DNA of 64,000 nucleotides from Reticulitermes speratus (Eukaryota > Arthropoda > Insecta > Blattodea > Rhinotermitidae), in the NCBI GenBank assembly GCA_021186555.1, contig JAJKFL010000039.1, positions 14,922,733 to 14,986,732 of the forward strand. The letters are read 5' to 3'. A program made the translations under genes and the position numbers. The notes beneath the pieces were generated by a model. That model did not search any database, was not told the origin of the DNA, and saw only the letters and a program-made list of their open reading frames with translations. This document shows positions 20,832 through 31,943 of this stretch, piece after piece (position 1 is the stretch's first letter; every line of letters begins with the position of its first letter).

Positions 20832-21424
20832 AGAATAAGTATGAGTACAAAATTATTTCCAATCGCATGGAATTCGTACGAACTTTCAGGAAAGTCGGTC
20901 AGATGAAAGTTATTAATAGGAAATAGAAACAAAGGTATGGACAAACATACACGCATATATAAGAACATTAATTTATCTGGCAACTTGCAAAACTCTTTAA
21001 CTCAGACCTTTCCGCGTCACGGCGGTCAACGCAGCGTTCGCCGTTCTTCCAGTTTACTTTCAGCCGGGGTATAGAAATAATATGTTGCACTTTGCATCTA
21101 CTTTAATTAAACGTATTTAAAGAAGGTGCTTTCCTTCGGCTCGCACACGTCACATTTAAACAAACAAGGCATTCATCGCACGTCGACATTTTGTAAATTA
21201 GCGAGCCAACAGGGAAGTGCTTAGTGACCGTTGTCGGATAAAAGAAGATGCCTGTTTAAAAAGAATCAGAAGTGTGTGTGATATTATTCCGAATATGCAT
21301 GTTCTAGTATACCATAACAGTAAAAATACAGACAGACCTTCTTGAGGGAACCAGACTGTTCATTAGATTAATTCCCTACGTCACACAGCCTGGACATACT
21401 TTTGGAAATTTTACTTCTGGAGTA
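20832..21424. other. Unannotated spacer
   Basis: Nothing recognised. Confidence 0.4.
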
Positions 21425-21655
21425 TGAGCAGAAGAGACTTCAAGCATAAATGGTGGATGGAGCGTGTAACAGTCATGGGAAACATGAAAGGTTTAAATAT
21501 TTTAGTATAAAACCTGACGGGAAGAGACAACTTGAAAGACCTTAGGCGTAAATGGGAGAGTAATATTAAAATGGACATTGTGTAGAAAGTGATGACAGAA
21601 AATAAAGAGGAGCTGTTGTGGAGACGATAATGAATCTTGAGGTTCCACAACTGTC
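21425..21655 (+). mobile_element. LINE 3'-end relic
   Basis: Successive frames give RRDFKHKWWMERVTVMGN, KPDGKRQLERP and RRKWESNIKMDIV, ending near NLEVPQL-like codons at 21632-21652. This is the same C-terminal series as at 16462 and 43675. At least one frameshift separates the segments. Confidence 0.62.
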
Positions 21656-21659
21656 AAGA

Positions 21660-22375
21660 ACTTCTAACCTTCTCAGAGTTTATTAATTTCAAAGAAATTC
21701 GCTACACCACGGTGTTAATTAGTCATTTACTTGGTTTCTTATTTAGTTATTTCCTTTAGCAAGGTTAGTTCAATTTGTTTCACCCATTCTGGTAGGTGCT
21801 GCCCCTCAGAGCAGTTTCCTACCCTGAAAGACAATGGCCACTCATAATTATGCTGTGTGGTATATACATAGTGCATTTTCTTGATGTCCAGAAAGGATAA
21901 AAGTGTCCAATTAGCCAATCAGTAGTCACCATATCTGATCACGTGGTTTTTAGGTAGGCGGGTGTAAGAAACTGTTTTTTGTTTTGTTATTTACATAGTT
22001 ACTTGTTGTTTCAATCAAGGTGTGTGTTTATGAGATCTGGCTTAAAGCTGATTTTGTGGGTGGAGCAGAGGAGAGATTTATGAGCAGACCGGGGGGTGTA
22101 ATGGCCGCGCCCTGATAGTCACGTGCTGCCATCCTTATCGGAGAACGAACAAAACATGCTGTTAGAAAATTTATGTTTCTCTCGCATTCATTTGCACACT
22201 TACTTAAATTCATGCAGACCAACAAAAGTAGGGATTAGTTATAATTCTTGTAATTATCGAGAGAATCAGAAACTGAGGTGGATCGTATTTAGCATCAAAG
22301 GAGACCAATACTACTAGGCCCGTGTACAGGCAACCGGAAGAAAAGAGTTGGATTATTTTAAGAATTAGGCCTTAC
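21660..22375. other. Unannotated spacer
   Basis: Nothing recognised. Confidence 0.4.
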
Positions 22376-22640
22376 GTGGACCGGATAGTGTAGTCAGTAT
22401 AGCAACTCGCCATGGGATGAATGGTCCGGGGGTCGAATCTCGGTGTGTTCCAAGATCTTTCGCACCCGTCCAGTCACATCCAGCCTCCTGTAAAATTGGT
22501 ACTGAGTCTCTTTCCCTGGGGTAAAGCGGCTGGAGTATGGCGTTGACCACCCACCTCCATCTAGCGCTGAGGTTAAAGAAAGAGCAGACATATACATCTA
22601 CTCCCCCGCTGGACCTTCATGGTCTGGTCTAAGGTGAGTT
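22376..22640 (+). mobile_element. SINE family D copy
   Basis: Head with GATAGTGTAGTCAGTATAGC, box B GGGTCGAATCTCGG (22430-22443), CGTCCAGTCACATCCAGCC, TACTGAGTCTCTTTCCCTGG, GGTAAAGCGGCTGGAGTATG, CCATCTAGCGCTGAGGTTAA and ATACATCTACTCCCCC. Both Pol III boxes are recognisable. Confidence 0.8.
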
Positions 22641-22676
22641 TTACCTCTTTGCTTTTGAAATAATATTTACAGCATT

Positions 22677-22757
22677 CCAAGAAGAAAGCCTAGGCTTTCT
22701 TCTTGGACTTCTTGACCCTTGAAGATGGGACCGATAGGTTGACTCGAAACGTCGGTA
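22677..22757 (+). mobile_element. Perfect 30-bp palindrome next to a hammerhead motif
   Basis: 22677-22706 is a perfect palindrome centred on CCTAGG. It is followed by a plus-strand hammerhead-like core: ACC, CUUGAAGA, U, a weak stem II, then GAAACGUCGGU (22744-22755). GGU after the GUC triplet can pair with ACC before the core as stem I, the arrangement most copies appear to descend from. Stem II has mismatches, so activity is doubtful. Confidence 0.5.
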
Positions 22758-22759
22758 CA

Positions 22760-23324
22760 GAATTACCACTCTGCGTAGCGTAATACCCCAGAAGAGAGCA
22801 GATACCTCAATAAGACGATACAGTTTCTGTAAAAGGAGCTAATTAAGTTCCACTATGGAGCATCCTTAATAAAAAAAACTGTAGTCAAGCGATATGTACC
22901 TAACACCCTCTAACTTGGCATGAGGTATGATGTAAGTCAAGGTATAAAAGAAAGGGAAAAGGTGAAATGAAAGCTTTTCATATTATTGCAGCGGTGGGCG
23001 GCTGACAGATGTTGGGACATTTGTATTCCAGATAACGTTTCATCGCTAGCACGAAATGGCTGCAGGACAAGCGCGCGCGATGTTTGTATTATTACCACGC
23101 ACTTTTAGTACCTCGACATCCTTATCGCGATAGGACATGAGCGGAGGACTTCAGTGTGCTGTTCTTCGCATCTTGGGTGGTACAACACAGCCGACCTTGC
23201 TCGATAGAGAGCCTACTGATGTTGGTTTGGTGGCACTCTAGGAAATCTTCATTATCAAATACATATATTGTTTTCCCATCTGCCGCCTAAAAACAGAAAG
23301 AAGACACGCCTATGCAAATCATAA
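22760..23324. other. Unannotated spacer
   Basis: Nothing recognised. Confidence 0.4.
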
Positions 23325-23490
23325 TTTTGTACGTTGTTTTGTATGGTTATGAAACTTGACTTCTCACGTTTAGGGAAGAAAGTAGAATGTGTTAATAACA
23401 GTGTACTGAGGAGAATACCTAAAGCACTTAGAAGAACCAAAGCGTAGATGGGAAAATAATATTAAAATGAGTAGTAAAGAAATTACGGCG
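23325..23490 (+). mobile_element. LINE 3'-end relic
   Basis: VVLYGYET, then LLTFREESRM, then RRIPKALRR and KRRWENNIKMSSKEI in broken frames. These fit the YGCETWTLTxREExRLRVFE...RRWEDNIKMDL series. Immediately beyond (23515-23705) the minus strand reads KIRQIKWMGHVTHKRL, a GH-V-type motif of another LINE, with lower confidence. Confidence 0.55.
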
Positions 23491-23709
23491 TTGGTTACAA
23501 TTATCTATCCTGGGTGCCATCAATCCAGTCCATATAACGCCACATTTATTTAATATGTTTCAACATAATATTAATATTTTCTACCCCTGGGACTTCTAAG
23601 TCATATATTCCCTCCAGGATTTCCGGTTGGATTATTGTCTCTATTTCTAATTAACCTCTTGTGTGTCACATGCCCCATCCACTTAATTTGCCTTATTTTT
23701 ATAGCTCCG

Positions 23710-24535
23710 ATAATAAGTGGCATAACTCTGAAATATACAAAATGTATGATGAAATATATCTGGTACAATACATTAGAATTAATGCACTACTGTGGCTAGT
23801 GCACGTGACATAATGAAGGACAAACGAGTTCCAAAAAGTATACTCATTGCCAGGCCAGAAGGAAAAAGGGATCTGAAGAGCAAAAATGAGAGGGCAGGAT
23901 GGTGTGGATGAAAGCAACGAACGAACAGGATAAAGGAACTGGAGGATAGAGACTAGAAACAGGGATGAGTGGAAAAAGTCTCTGAAGAAGGCCAGGGTAT
24001 ACCGAGGGCAGTCGAGCCAATGGTGGTGCTGCTGTTGATGATGAGATGTGGAGAAAAGTATAAACTTAAAATATGGAACTCGTGATTAGGCAATTTTCTG
24101 CTCTTTCCGTTGAAGTTTCTGTCTTAGAACCAAATATTATCCTCTGCACTTTTTCTCTTTAAATAAAGACACACAGGTGAAAGGTTAACGATGTGTTGAA
24201 GAGTGGCGTAAAAGAGTGAAATTATTTCTTGGGCGAATGCTGGCAATTATTAGACTGTACAAGGTGCTGATGTCTACTGTACGCTGACGTCAGGTAATTA
24301 ACTGCCCCACTAAACGACTTCAACCCCCCATGAATCCTAAAAAAACCAACTATTATGCAGAAACTTAAGGAAACAAAGTGATTTTATCAAGGTAGGAAAT
24401 TACCCGTACGCCAATTAGGGATAAACAGTAAAAACAATGCCCTCCGCCACCAGGAAGAGTTGTTAGCGTTGTGCTACCTGTACTCGAGATCTTAAGGCAA
24501 TTGTAAATAACTGGACGAGATAACATTTTAAAGGA
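23710..24535. other. Unannotated spacer
   Basis: Nothing recognised. Confidence 0.4.
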
Positions 24536-24539
24536 GAAG

Positions 24540-24990
24540 TCTAGTAACTAACACACTAGCTGGTTAGCTGAACGACCATCTAAAATGACTAATCAGCAAG
24601 CTAATACACTAGTCCTTTTAATTTTATGTGGCCTTCAAAATTAATATAGTAATTCAGTTCAGTAAAATATGCCAGTCGGTCCGTGGGTCAGTCAGTCGTC
24701 GATTGATCAGTCAAAAAATCGGAGGCTCAGTTAAAAGGTCAAATCATTCGGACCTAAGCCGGCAGGTCGGTCTGTCTGTAGCAGTCACTATGTCAAATAG
24801 TATGTAAATCAGACAGATGGTCAGTCAGTCTGTCAGTAATCCCGCTGGTAAGTTAGTCGGTCTGTTAGTTAATCATTCTGTCACTCAGCCATTCTGTGAG
24901 CCAACCTGTCATGGGTCAGCGATCAAACAGATTCTCAATAATTTGTCCTATCAGCCATCAGCCATACTCTCAGTCAATCAGTAAATAAGA
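24540..24990. repeat. Degenerate GTCA/CAGT tetranucleotide array
   Basis: About 450 bp dominated by words such as GTCAGTCAGTC, CTGTCAGTAATC, TTAGTCGGTCTG and CAGCCATTCTGT, with gaps at 24600-24660. Units are too diverged for a clean period but the four-base vocabulary persists. Confidence 0.55.
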
Positions 24991-24994
24991 TAGT

Positions 24995-25813
24995 GTGTTA
25001 CACAGTTGGACACATTTATTTCACATTTTGGCTGTTGTAAAGCATCTAATGTTCCATCCAAAACAAAGCAATGGATTCTGCAGCTATTTGCCGCTTTCTC
25101 ATTCAGTGGAAAGCAAATTTGCAGTAACAGTAGAGACTTTCAGCACCTTCAAGATTGTGAAAAATGGGCAGGAAAGTGTAGCTCGAAAGCTTAAAATTTG
25201 TATTTAGAAGGTCCTGTTTCGAATCCTTTTTGTGTTTTTTCACGGGTACCTTGTACGTGTTTCGTTGCATTCTTCAGTATCTCTGAAAAGACGTCAAAAC
25301 AAGCCAACTCAAAACCCGAAAGTTCAATACGCCACACATGATTGTCAGTGAGTTCCATATACCTTACATTGCCACAATATATTTCTCCGAACTCCTTCCC
25401 GATACGCAAAGGGCCTTTTGTCACTCAGTTTGAAGCATGCAACTGATGTATTCGTTTCGTCCTGGCACTATCCACGATATATTTCCAACTTATTACACCT
25501 TTTAGAAAGTAAAGTTAGGTGAATGAACATTGCAATAGTATCTTCGAATAAGTCAAGGCCGTATTTCTGGCGTAGTTTTAAGCAATATTGTAAAACAGCA
25601 GGCCAAGAAGAAGACTTTACCTTTCTTTCAACCATACGACCATAAAATGTGAATTTAAAAAATACGAAAGAGTGTAACCGCAGATTAATGTAATGAACAG
25701 TCAGAACAATTTCTAGACAGCGCGAAAAAAAAAAAAAAAGAAAAGAAACCTGTTATCAGCAGAGTCGCCCCCGGGAACAGAATCGAAATGGGTTACCTGC
25801 TAAATAAAAGAAG
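24995..25813. other. Unannotated spacer
   Basis: No gene recognised. An A15 run lies at 25725-25740. Confidence 0.4.
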
Positions 25814-25826
25814 TACCTCTTAATTT

Positions 25827-26132
25827 GGGGGCACGCGGTGGCGCAGTTGGTTGAGGCACTGCGCTACAAGCCGGCAGGTCGCGGGTTCGATTCCCGATGG
25901 TGTAATTGGAATTTTTCATTGACATAATCCTAACGGTCGCACTATGGCCCTGGGGTCGACTCAGCCTCTAACAGAAATGAGTACCAGGAGTATTTCCTGG
26001 GGGTAAAGACGGCCGGTGCGTAGGGCTGACAACCTTACCACCTTCTTGTGCCGATTGTCTAGAAATCTGGGAGCCTCATCCTCCTGGATCCCTAAGGCCT
26101 GTCCAGGCCTGTAATGGGATTGCTTTACCTTT
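25827..26132 (+). mobile_element. tRNA-derived SINE, family C copy 1, with TSD
   Basis: Box A GTGGCGCAGTTGGTTGAGG (25838-25856), box B GGGTTCGATTCCC (25882-25894). The body has GGTCGCACTATGGCCCTGGG, AATGAGTACCAGGAGTATTT, GGTAAAGACGGCCGGTGCGT and GATTGTCTAGAAATCTGGGA, ending GGGATTGCTTTACCTTT. It is flanked by a perfect 13-bp direct repeat TACCTCTTAATTT at 25814-25826 and 26133-26145, so its ends are defined to the base. Confidence 0.9.
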
Positions 26133-26145
26133 TACCTCTTAATTT

Positions 26146-27140
26146 AATTCAGCAGTGCAACGTAATCTACTCTTACTATATCCAGTAACAGGATTAATGT
26201 GCGTCACACTCAGTGTCAGATGACACATTGTGTGGATTTTATGAGCGGAAACAGGTAGGACAAGCACGATACAAAACAATCTAACAATATATGTCCTAGC
26301 CTTGCTCGGACAGACGGGAAGCTTTGCATGTCCGACTTTGTCTCCTTTTAGTGTACTTCTACCTGTCCATATTTAAGTAGCTGACGAGATAATTGTCTTA
26401 GATTTAATGACACCAGCATTAACTATGCCTTGTACGTATATTAAGAGAGCAGGTGACTGTGTTTATCGTCTAACGTGGATTTAACGGTTCTTTAAGCCAG
26501 TTCAACACTAATTGGAATGCATAGAACAGAAGAAAATGCATTTTTGTCCCTCAACTATTTTCTTATCGCACTTCACATTAACAGACAAAACTGTAGAATT
26601 ATAGCTTCTGTCAAGAAAGAATGACGGACCGGTATCCGAATATAAAAAGTGAGAGATTCGAGTAGGACCTACACTTATGTTCAAAATGCATTCTTTGCGA
26701 TTTTATGGACCACATAATTTTTAACGTTCACTTGGTAAGATAAAAATCTACTGCTGCAAAGTTGGTCATACCAAGCCTGCAGATGTCACACCGCGCAGAG
26801 CAGGGGTGGAAAATTTTAAGTAAATGGCAGTATACAAAATTGTAAGGAGGAAATAGGAAAATGCAATAATTTGAAACCTGTTTTAAATATCGGGTAACCG
26901 CGATGTAGCTAAATACGCACAAATCTTTGCCATAAGTCACCAAACCGCGCGACAGATGTCACTGGTTGTGCTTACTGAGAAGTTTCCCAAAATTTGGAGA
27001 AACTGCATTCAGAGGCGCGTCTGTCTTACGTACGGTAATTCCGGATTTGTTTTTGTTTCTTATTGGAGGAAATTTTGTTCACAAACACAGGAGTATACAA
27101 ATATTACGAACTTTTTTCAGAGTCCTTTAATTACCTTTAC
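26146..27140. other. Unannotated spacer
   Basis: Nothing recognised. Confidence 0.4.
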
Positions 27141-27417
27141 TTGGATGCGGCATAGCTGAGGAGGGGGTGGGGTGGGGGGTGAGTGTGGTGCGACCACCCC
27201 GGGCAGCAGACTCGAAGGGGCGGCAAATAGGGAAGAAAAACAAATATTTTAAATGAAAAATTGATTTTTCAGCTCTCTACAAATTTTAAGTTACTGAGCA
27301 GAATATAAGGAAATTCAATAAATAATTGTGATTTTTTTTAAAGATCATAATTTCTTTCAGGGGCGGCCATTTTTAGTACTCGTCCCGGACGCTAAAGAAC
27401 CTAGCTACGTCACTGTT
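27141..27417. mobile_element. Possible MITE with GTAGCTAGG-type ends
   Basis: The right end read inward is CAGTGACGTAGCTAGGTTC (27397-27415). The left end is GATGCGGCATAGCTGAGG (27144-27161). GTAGC-rich ends next to a G-rich strip are common in several DNA transposon relics in animals. The match is partial and no TSD was confirmed. Confidence 0.3.
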
Positions 27418-30400
27418 TGGACTCAACAAAGTAATCGAAAATCTTTTTGTGAATGAATTTCGTTTTGGTTTTTGTTGCATTATAAATGGACTGGCTCCCG
27501 CTGAATACTGTCTGGCGCCTTTGTAACATCAGAAGAAAAAAGTGGGAATTCAACAGGTCGATGACAATTTGTAAGTACCTGACATCCTGGAATTTATGAC
27601 AGAGTTCCCTTTGTAGCTATGTAGTGTGTCGATGTGTTTATAGCACTCAATAGACCTTGGTTATAAGAAAAGTTATGACCCAAGTCTATTGCTCGAAATT
27701 TGATTTAAAAGGCAAAAGAAATTAATACTCCCATTACATTTAAAATTTCACAAATATCTTGCCGGGGTGGGGGGGGGGGTCGCGGCGGCAGGACCGTCTG
27801 GCTGATGGTAATTATTTCACGGCTCTTTGATATGTGCTTTGAGTACTATAAAACACAACTTAATGTCATGAGAAATGACACTTCTGAGAAGTGCGTTAGT
27901 CCATTTAACAATCACGTGTATCTCGAAAACAAAATGTCGGAGAGCATTTGTTGTGCGTTATTTAAGATTTATTTTTTTTTAAACGAAGAATTATATTACA
28001 GAGCGCCTGTGCCCGAATTTATTTTAAGCCTGTATATATGAAGTAGCACGCTAACAGGTTTACTAGTGCACAAATAATTTGCTACTCCAACGAGGGCTAA
28101 TGGTGTCACCATTCGAACAACAGCGTGTCTGTGGAACGTTTCACCACAGGACACTAATTCAGCACAACTGACTTCCGCTGCGGAAGGAACAAACTGCGTC
28201 TGGCAGCACATCTCTATATGCGTCACGAAATGTGCCACAGCTTTTGCGTGCGTGGTTTGTGCATGACTGCATTTCACAGTAAACTATTGACATTTCAAAG
28301 ACACATATTACACTCGCTCTCTTCAATCAAACTCCGGCAACAGAAAATATAAGTCGCAGACGGTCGCTGCTCGAAACATATAAACTTTGTTTTGAACACT
28401 GCTAAGTAAACTGTACATGAAGGCAGCGGTATCGCTTTAAGTGAGACAGATGAAGAACTGGAGGAGTGGATCTTGCTTGAGAGTTTAGCTTTCTTTTTTA
28501 AGCGCATTCACAAGTAAAGTTTTGAGGTACTATAGGCTACTGATGTAAATTTTTGTGTTTTTATTAGTTGTCCCTTTTTCTGAATGACATAAATATTACA
28601 TGTGTGCACTTGGGAGAACTAACTCTAACTATGCAGAAGAAGAAGTTTCTAATACCTCCAATAAAAAAGGGCCCCCCCCAGTGGACACGATACTGAACCA
28701 CTCCCTCCAATTCATCGCAACCCTTTCTACCTATGATAAATTTTAATTTTAACCTAAAATCCTTCTCGGTCTTTCAAGTAGTCGCTTTCCAATACGCTTC
28801 CTAACTAAAATTTTGTGTGCACTCAATATTTCCCCATTTTATTTAATAGTTAAATCAGAACATCGTAGCATTCTCTCATTTACTCTTATAACAACATTAT
28901 ATGACTTGTGTAAACCGGAAGCACTCCTTACGTAGCCTAAACCATAAATTCCCCATGTTACTTTTCACGACAAATTCCAATAATAAAAACAATAAATACT
29001 TGGTCCGCGATTTGTATGGAGTGAAGGCAAATGCACGTCGCGCATGTAACAGCACAATAGTAATTTGTATTTGTCACCAGCCGGTTAAATAGAAGCCGCT
29101 CATGTGTTTATTTCTTATAGCGAAAATCAGACAGGAAATCAGTATATTGCCACAGGACGTGCACAGTACATGCATTCATGAGGCGTAAAGAAATAATTGT
29201 ACATTTACTTGTACAATTCATAGAGTTATGCTGCATTTCGTTGAAGCTATAATACGTAAACAAAGAAAGTGACAAATACGTTGTTAGTACTCTTGTTCTG
29301 TGTTAGGAAAGCCCCAGGTTGGAATCTGGTCTTGTAGATTGGCCAACATTTCCGAGGTATTTCTCAGCGGCTCCAAGTATTTGGATGCTACGTGCTTCAA
29401 CTGACTACGAACCCTTTATTCTCTGTCCCTACCAAATCACATTCTGCCCTCGGTGGCAGGCCTACATAAGCTTATAAACTGACGTGTCCTACAATGTTGT
29501 TATCAAGTACCACGTTTATTGCAAATCCGTAAATTGATTTCTAAAGCTGGATAGACATAACACACCAAAGCATGATATAATAAGGCATTTCAGGATCAAA
29601 ATATCGTACACACTACACAACAGTGACTTAGGATAATTCAGTAACTAACTTACTAAGTGAAGAACTGCGTGGAGAAAAGCTGATTTTTCAGAATTTCTTT
29701 TTTTCAAAGCTTTCTTTGTCATTTATGGATTCTGAAGTGTTATTATCAATTTTACAATAGTCCGATACTGAAGCCTGTCTCGGGCCAGAATAATCCAGCC
29801 CACATTATCTACATTATGTCCTCAAGATAAATTTTAATATCATTCCGTATAAATCTAGGCAGGTGCGTGTCCAGAATTTTTCAATGGGGGGCTGAACCTG
29901 AGGCTATATAATTTATGTCTGATTTTGAAATTATATTATAAGAACCATGTCGTAAGTATAAATGTAACATAACCTTGCAAATGCATTTCTTTACATATAA
30001 TCACTCAGATAATTTAAACCACAATATCTAATGTTCTTGATCTTTTTAATTTCATCTAAGAGATTGTAAACTTTTTATTTTTTAAAATTCTAATGTATTA
30101 GTCATCAGCCGATTTCGGTGGTTGATTTCGAAAGAAGGGTAAATTACATAAAATGTTTAGAATCGCGGTGTCTATAAAGTTCGTTTTTTTTTTTAATTCC
30201 GATTTGGGGGGAGGGGGACTACAGACCGACAGGCCCCGTTTTGTTGCGCCCCAGAATCTAGACGTCCAAAGTAGTCTGTTTACTTCAGGATTTCGGAATA
30301 AAATTTAGTACAATTTCTCATGTTGTCACTGATTACTGCGGACCCGTAACTAACATTTCGCTTTCCTTTACTCAGGTATCTACTTAAGGGGATAACAGGT

Positions 30401-30447
30401 AACGGTGTCTTAAATTTAAGTAACCTAGAGACACTTTAAACAGTACG
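27418..30447. other. Long unannotated stretch with small inverted repeats
   Basis: An imperfect inverted repeat of about 20-bp arms (CAATAGACCTTGGTTATAA / TTATGACCCAAGTCTATTG) lies at 27648-27692. G-rich strips occur at 27761-27779 and 30205-30219. The words GGTGCGTGTCCAGAATTTTT at 29861-29881 look like an old repeat end. No gene recognised; the 93-codon minus-strand frame at 27996-28277 is unsupported. Confidence 0.4.
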
Positions 30448-30735
30448 AGCGGAGATAATGTAGTGGCCAGGCTACGAGCTGGACGAACAGAAAATTAGAT
30501 TTCTGTTGTCCACAGAGAGCAAGAGACATTTCCCTTATCCGACCTATCCAGACCGGCTCTGGGGCTCATCAACCCACATTTAATGGGTATCAGGGACTGG
30601 TTCTCTGGAGTAAATAAACCGTAGGGTTAAATTAACCAGTCACTTCCATCTCGTGTCTGGAGGTGAAATATTTGTGGAGCTCTAATTCTGCTCCCCCCCA
30701 TGGTGGAATGCTTAATTACAGCAGGGGTAATTTTG
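30448..30735 (+). mobile_element. SINE family D, diverged copy
   Basis: Head with GATAATGTAGTGGCCAGGCT and GAGCTGGACGA, a degraded box B, then CCTATCCAGACCGGCTCTGG, AATGGGTATCAGGGACTGG, CTGGAGTAAATAAACCGTAG and GTGGAGCTCTAATTCTGCTC in the family order. Confidence 0.68.
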
Positions 30736-30739
30736 TCTT

Positions 30740-31630
30740 TATTGTTAATTTAATCATGAGTAAATTTTGGTTAACAGTGAACATTCTGGTAGATGGTAAT
30801 TAAATTTCTTCATTATTGTCGAGATCAATATCATTGTATAAAATGCAATAAAGTCCATAAGTATTTCCATCCAGATTCTGGGTCAAGCCTACAATACATA
30901 ACCTCTGACTCGGTTATCCCCGTTTTAACGCTATTATTCAGACAAGTCCCCAGTTTACACGTCGATATTAGTGCGATATTAGGACTAGAACAAGGTGTAA
31001 AGTGCACAGCAGCCTTAGCACAGAAACGCAGGCACTGCCCACTACGTCATCACACACATGCTTGTCCTTACATGTAAATATGTTATTTACACCGTCCGCT
31101 CGTTTGCAGTCTTGAGGCGTCGCACTGCTGTTGTTTCGAGCAAGGGGTGTCAGAAGTTGAACGCTCGGGCATGCAAGAGGGTATACGAACAATGTTTTTG
31201 ATCACTTAATAAGAAATATATGCAAACGAAATCTGAAAAATTTCAGGATAAAATTTTTATGTTGAAAAAATGTAACTAAGAATAACTTATGAATATTACT
31301 ATTGTTTAAAATTTTGAATCTCTAATGACAGCACAGAAGAAATAGTAATTTAATTGATAATAAATAATTTACTCTAAAGGCGAACTGCTGGCTTTAATAT
31401 CTGCTTTGAATTCATATATGTTTACTGTATAAGCAACTGAAGGCCTAGCCATTGTCTTTACATAGCAGTTACGCACTTTTTAGTAGTTACAGAGAGAATC
31501 ACAAGATGGCAGCAATAAACGTAAGAGAGAGGTACTCTCTGACCAACACTGATGACAGCTTGTGCCACTCTTCGCCAATATACGCCTTCAATAAGCAACC
31601 AGAGAGCAGCTAATCCGCCTATGCTAGTCT
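30740..31630. other. Unannotated spacer
   Basis: Nothing recognised; the small frames at 30793-31077 and 30968-31192 overlap on opposite strands and lack support. Confidence 0.4.
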
Positions 31631-31641
31631 TGCCTCCTTCC

Positions 31642-31933
31642 AAGGTAAAGGTAAAGTAATCCCATTACAGGCGTGGGCAGGCCCTTAGGGTTCCAGGGGG
31701 TTGAGGCTCCCAGATTTCTAGACAATCGGCAAATGAAGGTGGTAAGGTTGTCAGCCCTACGCACCGACGGCCTTTACCCCCCAGGAAATATTCCTAGTAC
31801 TCATTTCTGTTAAACCCCAGGGCCATAGTGCGACCGAAAAGATAAAAAATTCCAATGACACCATCGGGAATCGAACCCGTGACCTTCAGGCTTGTGGCGC
31901 AGTGCCCCAACCAACTACGCCACCGCGTGCTGC
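31642..31933 (-). mobile_element. tRNA-derived SINE, family C copy 2
   Basis: Minus-strand copy of the 25827 element. Box A is GTGGCGTAGTTGGTTGGGG, box B GGGTTCGATTCCC (plus strand 31868-31880). The 3' end has TTTACC repeats (31643-31656 on plus). Flanks carry a short imperfect repeat around CCTTCCA, a likely target-site duplication. It lacks a segment that includes the ACTCAGCCTC block of copy 1. Confidence 0.88.
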
Positions 31934-31943
31934 CCTTCCTTCC

